DNA of 64,000 nt from Pleodorina starrii (taxonomy: Eukaryota > Chlorophyta > Chlorophyceae > Chlamydomonadales > Volvocaceae): assembly GCA_030267565.1 (NCBI GenBank), contig BRXU01000003.1:7987001-8051000 (forward strand). Direction: 5' to 3'. Below the pieces are notes generated by a model. The model was not told where the DNA came from. It saw only the letters and a list, made by a program, of their open reading frames with translations, and did no database searches. Positions 23,889 through 34,916 of this stretch are shown one piece after another. The translations under genes and the position numbers were made by a program. How positions within the stretch are numbered: position 1 is the stretch's first letter; each line of letters opens with the position of its first letter.

Positions 23889-24318
23889 CGTCGTAACGAT
23901 CCTTAACGATGGCTGCTGGGATGTTTTCCCGGTCGGTGCTGCTGCGCGCTCCGGGCATCACACAGCACACGAGCGAGGACAGGATCATATAAACCCGACA
24001 ACACATACTATCGTAAGCAATGCCAGCGTTTTTGATGGCATGCGCGCTCGAAGTAAACATATGATTCATGATGTTTTTGGGTCCCGGCAGGTCCTTGAGA
24101 AACTGTTTCATAAACCTTATCTGCATCTCTGGACTCTCTTGCTTATTATTTGTGTCGCGGCAATTTTGTTATTAGGGTTGCGAGATCCCCGCCCCCGGCG
24201 CCTGAACGCCTTCCTGCTCGTCCGTCGTAATTGCCTCTTCGCCTTCCGTCCCCAAACCTCGTATCCGTTACTCTTCCATCACAAAGTCGCCCACCGTACG
24301 ACATTCCAGGCCAACATC

Positions 24319-24326
24319 TATATATG
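24319..24326 (+). promoter_or_regulatory. TATA-like box of pherophorin B'
   Basis: TATATATG lies 80 bp upstream of the start codon, in the position matching the TATA-like box of the other arm. Confidence 0.5.
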
Positions 24327-25569
24327 AACCTGCCTCCGCCGAACCAACATTGGACATCGATTCAACGCTTATTAATCAGTAGCGAGTAATCACATACAAT
24401 GGCTCGATCGGAGAGCCTCGCTGCTGCGGTTGCCTTGCTCGTTGCTCTGTAAGTAGTAACAATAATGCTAATTTGTGCGCCTTGATCGGTGATCGGCGCA
24501 GTGCAGCTATCCTTGCTTCCAATCTCGCCATTTGTCAAATTTTGGCAGTAGACATTGCAGCCCGCATTTACCTGGTAGAGCTGCCCTCACATTCTATCCT
24601 GCGGTCGTCCGTTGGATGGCGTTATATCTTCCATGTTTGAACGCCGTTCGTTTGGCCAACCGTAGAACGCATGCGTGTGTTTGATCTTTTCTCGTGACAA
24701 AATAGACAAACCCTTAAATATCGTCAGAGGTAAAGTACTTCGTTTGGCTTACTTAATCGCGCCGCAGGGCTGCCGCCGGAGCCTACGCCCAGACGCCGCC
24801 GCCGCCGCCGTCGAACGTCATCCTGCTGCCGACAATCAACACGCCGCCGCGTCCACCTCGTTCACCGGCCCCGCCAAGGCCGCCACCGCCGTCGCGCCAG
24901 CCGCCTTCGCCCCCGAATCCGCCTTCCCCTCGGCCACCCTCCCCCTCCCCACCGTCTCCCTCCCCACCGTCTCCCTCCCCGCCTTCACCCCGGCCGCCCT
25001 CCCCACTACCGCCCTCCCCCTCCCCACCTTCTCCCTCCCCGCCCTCCCCCTCTCCACCGTCTCCCTCCCCGCCCTCCCCCTCTCCACCGTCTCCCTCCCC
25101 GCCCTCACCCCCGCCGCCCTCCCCACCACCGCCATCCCCTCCCCCGCCGCCGCCTCCACCGCCACCTCCCCCGCCGCCACCATCCCCTCCGCCGCCATCC
25201 CCTCCACCGCCGACTCCTCCGCCGCCGCCTCCCCCGCCGCCCTCCCCACCACCGCCATCCCCTCCCCCGCCGCCACCGCCCTCCCCACTACCGCCATCCC
25301 CTCCCCCGCCGCCACCGCCCTCTCCACTGCCGCCCTCCCCCCCCTCCCCACCCTCGCCGCCCACTCCCGTGGTACCTGACAAAAGAAAGAAAGAAAGAAA
25401 GTATTACGCTGGACCGTAAGCCCTTGCGTGGGTTAAGGGAACAGACTGATGCCTCATCGGCGGGTACAGCCCATTACCGCGGTGACCGCCTGTTTGACTA
25501 AGATGGGTTGCTTCTCCCACCCACTCAGTGTCTGGACTCCGTCTCACTCGGATCACATCTGGGTACCCG

Positions 25570-25617
25570 CGAGATACCCAGATGTCTCGCGGGTACCCGA
25601 GACATCTGGGTATCTCG
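25570..25617. repeat. 20-bp inverted repeat whose arms are themselves hairpins
   Basis: Arms 25570-25589 (CGAGATACCCAGATGTCTCG) and 25598-25617 are exact complements separated by 8 bp. Each arm also begins with CGAGA and ends with TCTCG, so it can fold alone into a hairpin. The two 10-nt loops would then be complementary to each other. Confidence 0.9.
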
Positions 25618-26433
25618 GGTTTGGCCGACCTCCAGGCAAGAAGGTTGGGCGGTAAGGACTACGAACTACCCAAACGCGTGATGTCCAACGCGTTACGAAA
25701 CGGCGCGATCACTGGCAAACATGATATAAAGAGAGACAAGGCAATAGGTGCCGTTACAATGAAATACCTCTTTGGCGGTGCGGCTTTGTAGCCTGCAGGG
25801 CAAGAAAGTGAGCTGTCCGAGTCTACGTAACCAACTACACGGTGCCCTGCGATGTTCGCTTGGGCCCGCCTGCACGCGGTCGGCTTGTTTACCGTTCCGC
25901 TGATTGATGATAACGGCAAGATACTCACTGCTTAGATAACTATTGATTGATATAACCAGTCCTTAGTTGTGTAAAGCCTCTGCGCAGCTACGCATAGCAG
26001 TGCCTGGAGGTGACGGCTATGCCGCCACCCCGGCATAATAACGACATCGCCATAGGGCCCGGTCTGATGCCGGAACAGCCTTATCACCAGCGAAACCATG
26101 ATCCTGTCTTAGTACGACCTGACTCCACAATGCTGGCCAATTATCCTGCCAAGCTTGTTCCTTGTTCCGAATACGCCTGAAGCACGGTGCAACACCTCGC
26201 AGCCGGCCGGAACGTGGCGCGAATGTATGCCACGTAAAATACGTATAAACAGACGGAGATAACACAACTTAGCGCAGATTCGCGTAATTACGCTGCACGC
26301 AACGGCTTGCTCCCCGCCGAAATGTCAAGTGCTACTAACGGCCAACGGCCTCCGACAGAATCAACTACTGCTAACCAGCTACATTAACTGTTCCGTGACG
26401 CCAATTCCTCAGCGACGCTGATTTACCCTGACA

Positions 26434-26536
26434 GCGGCCGCACTTGGTTCCCCCCCAGCCGCAGGCGTCGTCGCCCTTCAGAGCCGCTCAGCAGCTCAGG
26501 CGCCCTCGCGGCTGGGGGGGAACCAAGTGCGGCCGC
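26434..26536. repeat. Perfect 29-bp inverted repeat, 45-nt loop
   Basis: Arms 26434-26462 and 26508-26536 pair without mismatch, from GCGGCCGCACTTGG through a run of seven C to AGCCGC. It lies inside the 2.18-kb insertion. Confidence 0.95.
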
Positions 26537-27484
26537 CACCTGCGCCGCCGCCACCTGCACCTCGCCGCCGCCGCCATCTGCGCCGTCGTGCACCGCCGCC
26601 GCCGCAGCCACCTGCACCTCCCCGCCGCCGCCACCTACGCCTCACCGTCACGCGCCGCCGCCACCTGCACCTCGCCGCCGCCGCTCCAGCCTTCATAGCA
26701 GCGCGGATCCTGCACCTTGCCGTCACGCACTGCCCGTGCCTACAGCGCCTCCATACGGAAATCCACCAACACCTCCCTCGCCGGCAAGTCCCATCGCCAC
26801 CGCCGCGCACTCGGCCCAACACCAACATCTTCACACACGTGTAAGGCTCAATGGGGTGCTGATGGTAGCCGCTATCAAGCCTTTACGCTGCCGCTCCACA
26901 GCTCACCCGGGCCAGGGTTGCAATTAAAAAAAAGGGGGAATGGGGAAGGGTATAGTAGTAGGCTGGGGGGGGGAGCATGGGTGCTCGGAGTCAGCAGGCT
27001 TATTGATGGACATGGGACCTGCTCTGCCCACGCGTTTTGTCTTACGGTTTCGTGCAGTATTGCAAATTTAGGCCGCGGCCATGCGCATGGGACCGTGTCG
27101 CTTTGTGTACCGAGCGCCTGAAGCGCTAGCGAAAGGAGTTGCGCGTTATGAGCGCCGTTAGTCCGCTGTTTTGTAATGTGGTAGCACGGAGATGTGTGTG
27201 GATGCAGTGGATGCTTGGTGGTACCCCTTGTTTGTGTCTCAATCGTGTTAACACTTGTGAACTTGCCGTAGCGCCCGTTGCCTGAATAGGCTGCCAGTTG
27301 GCCTTATGGGATGTCAGGAAGTCTGTGGTGGATGATTGTAGGATGCCGGTTGTCAGTAGTCCGCCGTGTCTCGCCATGTCAATTAGCGTTAGGGTGGCAT
27401 CTGTCGTGGGTACGGAGGATATTGCGTGTGGCGCCCCGTTGTCATCTCTCACCCGTTGTACCAACATGCTTTGAGCTGGGGGGG

Positions 27485-27552
27485 GTCTGCGAAGGCCGGG
27501 ATCGAACTCGTGACCTCTCGGTCACCAATTCAGTGCCCTAACTCTCAGGCAC
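27485..27552 (-). other. tRNA-like sequence (pol III promoter-like), not a functional tRNA
   Basis: The minus strand reads GTTAGGGCACTGAATTGG, a GTGACC-GAGA-GGTCAC stem and GAGTTCGATCCCGG, as in a tRNA T arm. A consistent acceptor stem and D arm cannot be built. It is best explained as the 5' head of the retroposon inserted in pherophorin B'. Confidence 0.5.
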
Positions 27553-30080
27553 TTCCTAGGGGATTACCTAACAACTTTACCTTCCCCTACTGCAAGTAAG
27601 ACTGGGTTCGTTCGAGGGATAAACGAACCATCACCTAATCACGGCTGGTGTGAAATGGCGGCGGCTAATTACCGATCCTGTGTGTTGGTTGTAGCGCGTG
27701 CGAATCCATCCATCCAACAACCAACCTAGTCTGAGTCCATACAACGCTCGCATTATAGCGCGGCGACTTCTTTAAGCTTTACGTGAGTTCCACGTGCATG
27801 ATGATGATGCGCCCCCACGACAGGTGCAACAAAATCGTTGGCGTGACTCCCTACGGGATCGCCCCCACCTACACCACCTTCCCCGGCAGCCGGGCCACCA
27901 CGACGCTCTACTGCTTCACCATCGAGTCAGTTCCCGTCACAGCTGTAGATGTAAGCAAGGCTGGGCATGAGTTATGAAGGTCCTCGGTGGCTGCTTGATT
28001 GCTGGCTGCTGTGTGCTGGGTTAGCTGAGTCCCGTCTTGCAGGAAGGGGTCCGGAAAGGTTGCTGCGATGCTGTGCACGGCTAGCGGGGGGCCTCCAATG
28101 AGCGGCAAGCTCTGCTCTCGCTCTGACATTGCCACCAGCCTGATCAACGGCATCCGCCGCTACTGTCCGGGCTTGCCAATAAATGAGCCCAGCCCTGCCC
28201 TGCCCAGCCCAGCCCAGCCCATCCATTCATACGGCCGTCGGTTCCTACATCGCCTTGTTTGCGGTGCGTGTGAACACGTCATTATGCACGCACGTTGTCG
28301 TACGTGCAGGCCAGCTGTGGAGCCGTGGATACGCTGAGCAAAATCGAGTTCTACGCAGGTGAGCCCTTAGTAGCGACTGCTGCTGCTGCATGTCCTCCCG
28401 TAGGGAACTGCCTTCATTCCCACTTATATAGGATCTACAGAACCCATACATCGACGTCAAGTACCGTGCAAGCCCCTTGATTAACCCCTGTATGTTGCCT
28501 GCCTAAACAGCGACCACGCACTGTACGTCACCTGCCTCGCTCGCTTTGGCCGGTTTGACCGCTCTTGCTTGCTGCAGATCGGAACTACAATCAGTCAGTC
28601 AAGGGGTTGGTCCTCATTCCAAACAACGGTGGCCCCGATGTGACTCTCGCACGGTCACTCGGACCGGCTGGCACCAACACGCTTAAAGGTGCGCGGCGGC
28701 GTGAGATTGGAGGCGCGGTATGCATGGCAGCAGGGTGCTCTAGCTAAAAAAGCGGTACAACACAGCAAGGTATCCGTACTTACGTGCTACTCCAACCGTT
28801 TCGGTTGCTTGGGTAACGGGACGGGACCAGGGTGGCTATCTTATTTTGCCGAGTATCTGCGGCCAGAGATACTCCTGGCTCAGAAGCCCTGAGAGTATCT
28901 GTCAGGAATCTGTCTAGGAGGGGATTTTCCCGGCTAAACACGGTCCCGGGAGATATCATGCCCACCTGTGAGGCCGAATTATCTAAACCTTCAGCTTTTT
29001 TCACGGCAAAAGTATCTTCAGATTTCCAAAATTTTCTCCCGAATATATATCCATCTCTTAAGATAGCCACCCTGGACGAGACGGCGGCAGTGCTGGCAGG
29101 GCTGCAGACGACTGCTGACATACAGGCATACATGCATGTGTCATCACCGGTGTCACACATGCTACTACCGTTCCCTCAGGGTATTGTTGCGCTGACACGG
29201 TCCCAGACACGGACGGGGCCCAGACACGGACGGGGAAAGCAACCTCATAGTCAAAAATGCGGTCACCGCGGTAGTGTGCTGTACCCGCCGAAGAGGCATC
29301 AGTCTGCTCCCTTAATACACGCTAGGGCTTACGGTCCAGCCAGCGTAACCTTTCCTTTCCTTTCCTTGTCCATCCGTCCATTCATGCGTCGCCGCCTTCG
29401 AACTACCTCGCTCCCGCCCATCATGCATCAGCGACACCCATCGACTGGAACCAGTCCCAAGCCATTGGCAGCAAGGTGTGCGTGGAGCTCTACAACCCAA
29501 TCACTATGGAGGACCTCTGCCTGGGTGGTGGAGGGAGTAACTGGTGAGCAATGTGCCAGCATTATTGTGCCAGGAGGTTCAGTTACGGTATAGCCGATCC
29601 ATCCGTTGTATGTGGCGGAACGGGGGGGGGGGAGCTTGCATGTCTGCTATCTAGAGGGCCGGCTGGAAGAAACGCTGGACGCGGCAGCCGCGGGTGGGTA
29701 ACGTGGTATAGTTCATGATCTGACAGTTTGGAGTCCCCCATGCACTGGACGGATGGGGCATCGATCGGCGGCGCAGTGGTGAATGAAGGCACTCCTTCGC
29801 TGCGAACAAAGGCCCTCCTGCGCATCCGATGGGATGTATATAGTCTATATATATCGGCTTTGCACATCTAGGCCACAACACACTCACACAACACACTCGC
29901 TCCGGCGACGACCCCCATGCCGCGCACGCCAACGTACCCACGCGCCGCAGCACCCTCGTCATCTTCAACAACAACAGCCGGTGCTGCCCTCTCTATCAAG
30001 TGGTCCCGGCTGCGGCGGCGGGCCTTGCACCGCCGGTCCGCCATCGGCTACTGATCAACGCAAAACCTGCAGAGGTTTAA

Positions 30081-30570
30081 GGGACGGATCAGGGTTCTAG
30101 GATTTCAGGGTTTGGACCGGCGCCCGATTGGCCCGCCGGCAGCAGCAAGCATGGATTGCATTGTATGTGTCATGCGTGGTTGATTGGGCGGGCGCCAGCT
30201 GCTCGCGTTGTTTGGTCGTTTATCTTGGCTACGTAGTCATGATGACCAAGCAAGCAAGTAAGGATGCATGGGTGGATGTGTGGCAGGATTTCCCGGTGGC
30301 TGGTGCAATCAAAGCGTAGCGACAGTTATCATGGTGGGTCTCGTGCGTGCCTGAGAATGGCAGCGTTGTCGAGCGAGGAATGGTGAGGATGTAGTGCAGT
30401 CGAATGGTGCAGCGATGCCGTGTTACGACAAGCGCAGGAGCTGGAAAGGTGGCCACCTTCCCATGCATGCGGGGTGCTGCATTGTGTGCTCAGTGTACGT
30501 ATGTCACGGAGCCGGGACATAAGTGCAGTCCGTGCGTTCCGTTCTGAAACCTCTGCTAGCGAATTTCCTG
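30081..30570. other. 3' flank of pherophorin B', inverted-duplication arm
   Basis: Non-coding sequence collinear in reverse complement with 16720-17224 of the left arm. The match ends abruptly at GCTAGCGAATTTCCTG, where the split-repeat element begins. Confidence 0.6.
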
Positions 30571-30801
30571 AAGGTTTTCTGAGTGCAACGCTAGAAAACC
30601 AAGGTTTTCTGTGAACTCAGAGGAGTTGTGCCCTCATAAGGGCGTTGGTACGGCACATGGTGCCAGTTAAGGTGTCCGCGAAGGCGTGGAGGAGTGATTT
30701 TCGGGCTTTGTAGCTACATAGGGTGGTTGCTGCGAGGCTGTGGGCATTAAGGCCTTAGCGATAGCTTTCGCGGTAGCTGGCCCTCACCATTAATTTTAAC
30801 A

Positions 30802-31572
30802 ATGGACATTGACCTTGCGTCCGACCAGCTGGGCTTTCTCGTAGAGGAAGCATCGAAGCGTCTTAACGCTCTTTTGGAACATAAAAATGTCAAAGCTGCA
30901 AAGGTGCAACTTGTGACGGATCCGGGAAAAATTTTGACCGGGCAGCTACGCGAGGCTTACGCGCAGTACATGGATGCGGTGCGCGAGCACCAGCAGCTCC
31001 TCCAGTTATTGACACAGCGAATGCTGCTTGAACAGCGGGAGACAGTGGAGCCGGCCCCAAAGAGGCAACGCATGGTCCTGCCGGACTACGATTGCGACTT
31101 CGGCGCCTCAGAGGGCAAAGGGAACAAGTCGCTCATCGGACAGCGGCAGCGTCTGGTTCACTTACACGACGTGTTCGCAGACGTGCAGCTCAAGTGGCGC
31201 GCGGTCGTTGATGCTCCCGCGGCTAACCGGGCGGAGCGCGCGGAGGCGATGGAGGAGGCGGTTCGCAAGACGCAAGAAGTCTTCGAGCAGCAGGCAAAAG
31301 AGCTGGTCATCGCGCACCACCACGGGTGGGATGTCGTGGGCCAGATGCGGGGAACGCCCTACGCGGCCACGGAGGAAGAGCAGAAGGCGCTGAAGAAGGC
31401 CATCAAGGCCGCAGCTGAGAGCCGGAAGGTTGCTAAGCCCCCCGGGAAGGCGCAACCGGCGCAGGTGGCGGCCGCGGCGGGGCCGTCGACGCCGAAGGCT
31501 CCCAAGGGGCCGTGTTACAAGTGCAACGCCATGGGCCACTGGGCCAAGGAGTGCCCGAACCCGCCGAAGTAG
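30802..31572 (+). CDS. Gag-like protein with CCHC zinc knuckle, 256 aa
   Basis: ATG follows shortly after repeat A1. The N-terminal two thirds is charged and probably helical (ASKRLNALLEHKNVKAAKVQ, later EEAVRKTQEVFEQQAKELV). An Ala/Pro/Lys-rich hinge follows, then a C-terminal CYKCNAMGHWAKEC knuckle (CX2CX4HX4C, about residues 238-251) of the retroviral-Gag type, used for RNA binding. The frame is undamaged to its stop at 31570-31572. It presumably packages element RNA. No protease or polymerase frame overlaps or follows. Confidence 0.85.
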   Translation: MDIDLASDQLGFLVEEASKRLNALLEHKNVKAAKVQLVTDPGKILTGQLREAYAQYMDAVREHQQLLQLLTQRMLLEQRETVEPAPKRQRMVLPDYDCDFGASEGKGNKSLIGQRQRLVHLHDVFADVQLKWRAVVDAPAANRAERAEAMEEAVRKTQEVFEQQAKELVIAHHHGWDVVGQMRGTPYAATEEEQKALKKAIKAAAESRKVAKPPGKAQPAQVAAAAGPSTPKAPKGPCYKCNAMGHWAKECPNPPK

Positions 31573-31590
31573 CGGACATCATTGGGCTTG

Positions 31591-31920
31591 GGTCGGCGCA
31601 AGCCCTAGCTTGCGGCCGTAGCCCTCTTAAGGGCGGTGGGGTGCACGCCTCGGTGTGCGTGGTCGGCGCAAGCCCTAGCTTGCGGCCGTGGCCCTCTTAA
31701 GGGCGGTGGGGTGCAAGCCTCGGTGTGCGTGGTCGGCGCAAGCCCTAGCTTGCGGCCGTAGCCCTCTTAAGGGCGGTGGGGCGCAAGCCTCGGTGTGCGT
31801 GGTCGATGCAAGCCCTAGCTTGCGGCCGTAGCCCTCTTAAGGGCGGTGGGGCACAAGCCTCGGTGTGCGTGGTCGGCGCAAGCCCTAGCTTGCGGCCGTG
31901 GCCCTCTTAAGGGCGTGGGG
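31591..31920. repeat. 70-bp tandem repeat, about 4.7 copies
   Basis: Units start GGTCGGCGCAAGCCCTAGCT and differ by only a few bases. They lie between the gag stop codon and repeat B1 of the split-repeat element. Each holds a GCAAGCCCTAGCTTGC palindrome. Confidence 0.95.
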
Positions 31921-32402
31921 TACGAACGTCGGCCTGTCTGCGACAGGGGGTTGGTTGGCTTTACCCGCCTCCCTCGATTATTAAAGTTTCGCGGTAGCCG
32001 GCCCTCACCCGGCCTACCTACCGAATAAATAAAGACGGCTTTCATTGCTTGCAGGTACCCTTTGTGTGTAACGAACGATGATTTCTCATGAAAACTGAAG
32101 GTTTTCTGAGTGCAACGCTAGAAAACCAAGGTTTTCTGTGAACTCAGAGGAGTTGTGCCCTCATAAGGGCGTTGGTACGGCACATGGTGCCAGTTAAGGT
32201 GTCCGCGAAGGCGTGGAGGAGTGATTTTCGGGCTTTGTAGCTACATAGGGTGGTTGCTGCGAGGCTGTGGGCATTAAGGCCTTAGCGATAGCTTTCGCGG
32301 TAGCCGGCCCTCACCCGGCCTACCTACCGAATAAAGACGGCTTTCATTGCTTGCAGGTACCCTTTGTGTGTAACGAACGATGATTTCTCATGAAAACTGC
32401 AT

Positions 32403-34113
32403 GGCATGACTCTGACTCTGACTCTGACTCTGCTTGAACGGCATACTGGCAGACTGGTAAGGATGTATTGGTGGACTGATAACATGCTTGTTTACCAATA
32501 CGAGTCATACCGAAAGATCGTTCCTACGAAAGGCGGGTGTGTGAACCGTCAAGTGGGTTGCCTGGGGTTCCTGGGCCTTAGCCTAGCTCCCACACGTCAA
32601 GCCACGCTCCGTCGCGCCGCTGCCTCCACTACCCACGGCGCCGCCATCGATCCATGCCTTCTTATCATAGAAAGGTACGGTAAGGGCGGCGCGCGAAACA
32701 GAGACAGCGTTCCTACGAAAGGCGGGTGTGTGAACCGTCAAGTGGGTTGCCTGGGGTTCCTGGGCCTCAGCCTAGCTCCCACACGTCAAGCCACGCTCCG
32801 TCGCGCCGCTGCCTCCACTACCCACGGCGCCGCCATCGATCCATGCCTTCTTATCATAGAAAGGTACGGTAAGGGCGGCGCGCGAAACAGAGACAGCGTT
32901 CCTACGAAAGGCGGGTGTGTGAACCGTCAACCTCAGCCTAGCTCCCACACGTCAAGCCTCGTTCCGTCGCGCCGCTGCCTCCACTACCCACGGCGCCGAC
33001 ATCGATCCATGCCTTCTTATCATAGAAAGGTACGGTAAAGGTGGCGCGCGAAACAGAGACAGCGTTCCTACGAAAGGCGGGTGTGTGAACCGTCAAGTGG
33101 GTTGCCTGGGGTTCCTGGGCCTCAGCCTAGCTCCCACACGTCAAGCCACGCTCCGTCGCGCCGCTGCCTCCACTACCCACGGCGCCGCCATCGATCCATG
33201 CCTTCTTATCATAGAAAGGTACGGTAAGGGCGGCGCGCGAAACAGAGACAGCGTTCCTACGAAAGGCGGGTGTGTGAACCGTCAACCTCAGCCTAGCTCC
33301 CACACGTCAAGCCTCGTTCCGTCGCGCCGCTGCCTCCACTACCCACGGCGCCGACATCGATCCATGCCTTCTTATCATAGAAAGGTACGGTAAAGGTGGC
33401 GCATGGGACACTGTAGCCCCGAATGGATTGCTGGGTTAGAATCCATATGAGGGCGGAGGGGGGGGGGGCTACGTAACCCAGAGGGGAGGGAACCGTTCCT
33501 GATATTGGAGGCCCTATCGCAGTAAGGAATGTTGTCGGTCTTGTCTTACATGCCATTGCAGTCGGGCATTGTGGTTGCAGGGCACCGTGCGTGCGTTCGC
33601 TGCCGCACCCTGCCGAACCGGTCTGGCCCGCGGGTCGATCTACACACGTATTCGTTCCTGACATCTTTCTGGACATGCACCTCTAAAAGCTAGCTTATTT
33701 TCGTGATTTTCATGTTTGCTGCTTGTAAGGTAATTATTTTGGAGTAATGCAACGTGATCCATCTAACACGGTCCTCCAAGTGATGTTCAAGGTGTCTCAT
33801 CCCTTTTCATGGCATTTTCCTTACAAGTACAATTATGTTTAGAATCCATGGACTGGGTGGTAGTTGAGAATGTTCTATTGGCCTCTACACCGCCCCGTTG
33901 ACCACAGTCTAATTCTATCCATACTCCCCAAACATCTGACAATGCATCCGAGCATTATTTCGACTCTCAATACTTGACTTTCCGTTGTGGATCCTAATTT
34001 TCATTTTGGCGGCCTGAGGAGCAAACTCCTTAAGGAAAATGTATCTTTCGGCCGCCCCAAAAAAAAATTTCGCGGCCTCCGGCCGCGATGAAGGTTCAGA
34101 CCTGTCCATAACA
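32403..34113. mobile_element. Non-coding repeat element, copy 1
   Basis: It contains about five units of a roughly 187-bp tandem repeat (starting GTTCCTACGAAAGGCGGGTG) in long and short forms that differ by a 24-bp segment (32521-33400). A unique part follows (33400-34113), ending CCTGTCCATAACACCG. The reverse complement of the same structure, in the same long/long/short/long/short order, lies at 48952-50780 with very few differences. There is no credible ORF. The first bases next to the split-repeat element (GACTCTG repeats) are shorter than in copy 2, so this copy is truncated there. Confidence 0.75.
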
Positions 34114-34579
34114 CCGAAAATTTGCCGGGGGCATCAGCATACGTATGCATCATTAATGATGTACATTGTATTCGGCATTGTATTCGGCGTCGGTCGGTTC
34201 CATTGCTTGGCAGCGCTTTATTGTTGGGTTTGTATCCACACGCATAGCACGGTGGTCATTCACTTGCTGTGAGTTGCGTATTTCGAAGGCAGCAGGTAAA
34301 CAGCGAGTACTGTGTCGGTGTATAGTGCCGAGTGCGTGGAATGAAGCGGATGGCATCTATCGCAAACGCGTTCGTGGCGAGTCTTGATCGGCGAGCGACA
34401 GATGGATGGTGTGCGTGTATCTGGCCATCCAGGCTGCCATCTGCAAAGCATAATGGCGGCTTTCATTTTACTAACAGGTTATTTGCTTGCAGCAGGATAT
34501 CTACTTCATATCATTGTGTGCCTTGTTGGTGTGCGCAGATAGCTAGTGCGTGCGCGTTTAGAGCATATATACCCGGTAG

Positions 34580-34916
34580 TTTTCATGAGTAGTTGCCTTA
34601 CCGCTTGAAGACGGGGATGGAGTCGGGTACCTGCGAGCAGAAGAGTATGCTTGCTTCCGTGGGAGGAGGCGAGCCTGGTAACCGACTGCGCTATCTGCCG
34701 CGGGGCGGTGTAATGGGCAGAAGACGCAGCGGAAACCTGTCAGTACTGACTAAATGAACTCGCGAAATTGCTCTTTCCGTCGCGCTCAGCGCGACTTGCA
34801 CTTCGCTCTCACCGGTACGGCCAGGCCGTACCGCCAACGAACAGCCGAGAACGCTCTCGGCAAATACACAGAAAACCTTGGTTTTCTTCGTTTCACTCAG
34901 AAAACCTTCAGTTCCG
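34580..34916 (-). mobile_element. Solo terminal-repeat relic related to repeat A of the split-repeat element
   Basis: The minus-strand start (CTGAAGGTTTTCTGAGTG and a GAAAACCAAGGTTTTCTGTG segment) resembles the first 50 bp of repeat A at 30568. The block is absent from the matching part of the left arm (around 16300). It also holds a CGGTACGGCCAGGCCGTACCG hairpin near 34820. Confidence 0.5.

Larger units (their letters stand above)
25383..27560 (-). mobile_element. 2.18-kb insertion in pherophorin B' exon 2
   Basis: It is bounded by a roughly 10-bp target duplication (TACCTRACAA). On the minus strand it starts with a tRNA-like promoter region (about 27552-27485, B-box-like GAGTTCGATCCC, and a GTGACC/GGTCAC stem) and ends with a (CTTT)n tail (25383-25400). 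These are retroposon hallmarks, but the length is unusual for a SINE. The interior holds two striking palindromes and a Pro/Arg-rich GCCACCTGC repeat region (26540-26700). No reverse transcriptase is seen. It may be a composite, or a retroposed transcript. Confidence 0.6.
24399..30080 (+). pseudogene. Pherophorin B' (second arm copy, exon 2 disrupted by insertion)
   Basis: Exons: 24399-24448, exon 2 split as 24768-25382 and 27561-27595, then 27824-27950, 28310-28358, 28578-28688, 29432-29543, 29951-30080 (TAA). The signal peptide [17 protein letters not shown] and the [17 protein letters not shown] start are almost those of B. The C-terminal domain ends [17 protein letters not shown]. At the junction of the proline-rich region and the C domain, about 2.18 kb interrupts the codons, flanked by TACCTGACAA and TACCTAACAA. 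With the block removed the frame runs on (VVPD, then NFTFPYC), so the break is a simple insertion. Reading into the insert gives a stop after 14 residues. Unless the insert is spliced out, the product is a truncated secreted proline-rich peptide. All other splice sites are intact, so the event is young. Confidence 0.85.
30571..32399 (+). mobile_element. Gag-only retroelement with PAT/Kangaroo-type split direct repeats
   Basis: The structure is A1 (30571-30788), a gag ORF (30802-31572), 70-bp tandem repeats (31591-31920), B1 (32010-32097), A2 (32098-32315), B2 (32316-32399). A1 and A2 are 218 bp and nearly identical. B1 and B2 share CGGCCTACCTACCGAATAAA through CATGAAAACTG. B1 is preceded at 31987-32009 by the same 23 bp (TTTCGCGGTAGCCGGCCC...) that ends A. 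The order A1-ORF-B1-A2-B2 is the hallmark of PAT-like members of the DIRS order; Kangaroo of Volvox belongs there. No reverse transcriptase or tyrosine recombinase is present, so this copy must depend on another element. Confidence 0.75.

Noticed and set aside
24675..25382. Ala/Thr/Leu-rich plus ORF and Gly-rich minus ORF
   Set aside because: Both are shadows of the PPSP frame of pherophorin B', which has the signal peptide and splice phase.
31591..31920. Regular repeats considered as CRISPR-like array
   Set aside because: The units are directly tandem without unique spacers, and the setting is eukaryotic and inside a retroelement.
33293..33676. 127-codon ORF present in both copies of the repeat element
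   Set aside because: The two copies are almost identical DNA, so shared openness is not evidence of coding. It overlaps tandem repeats and shows no domain.
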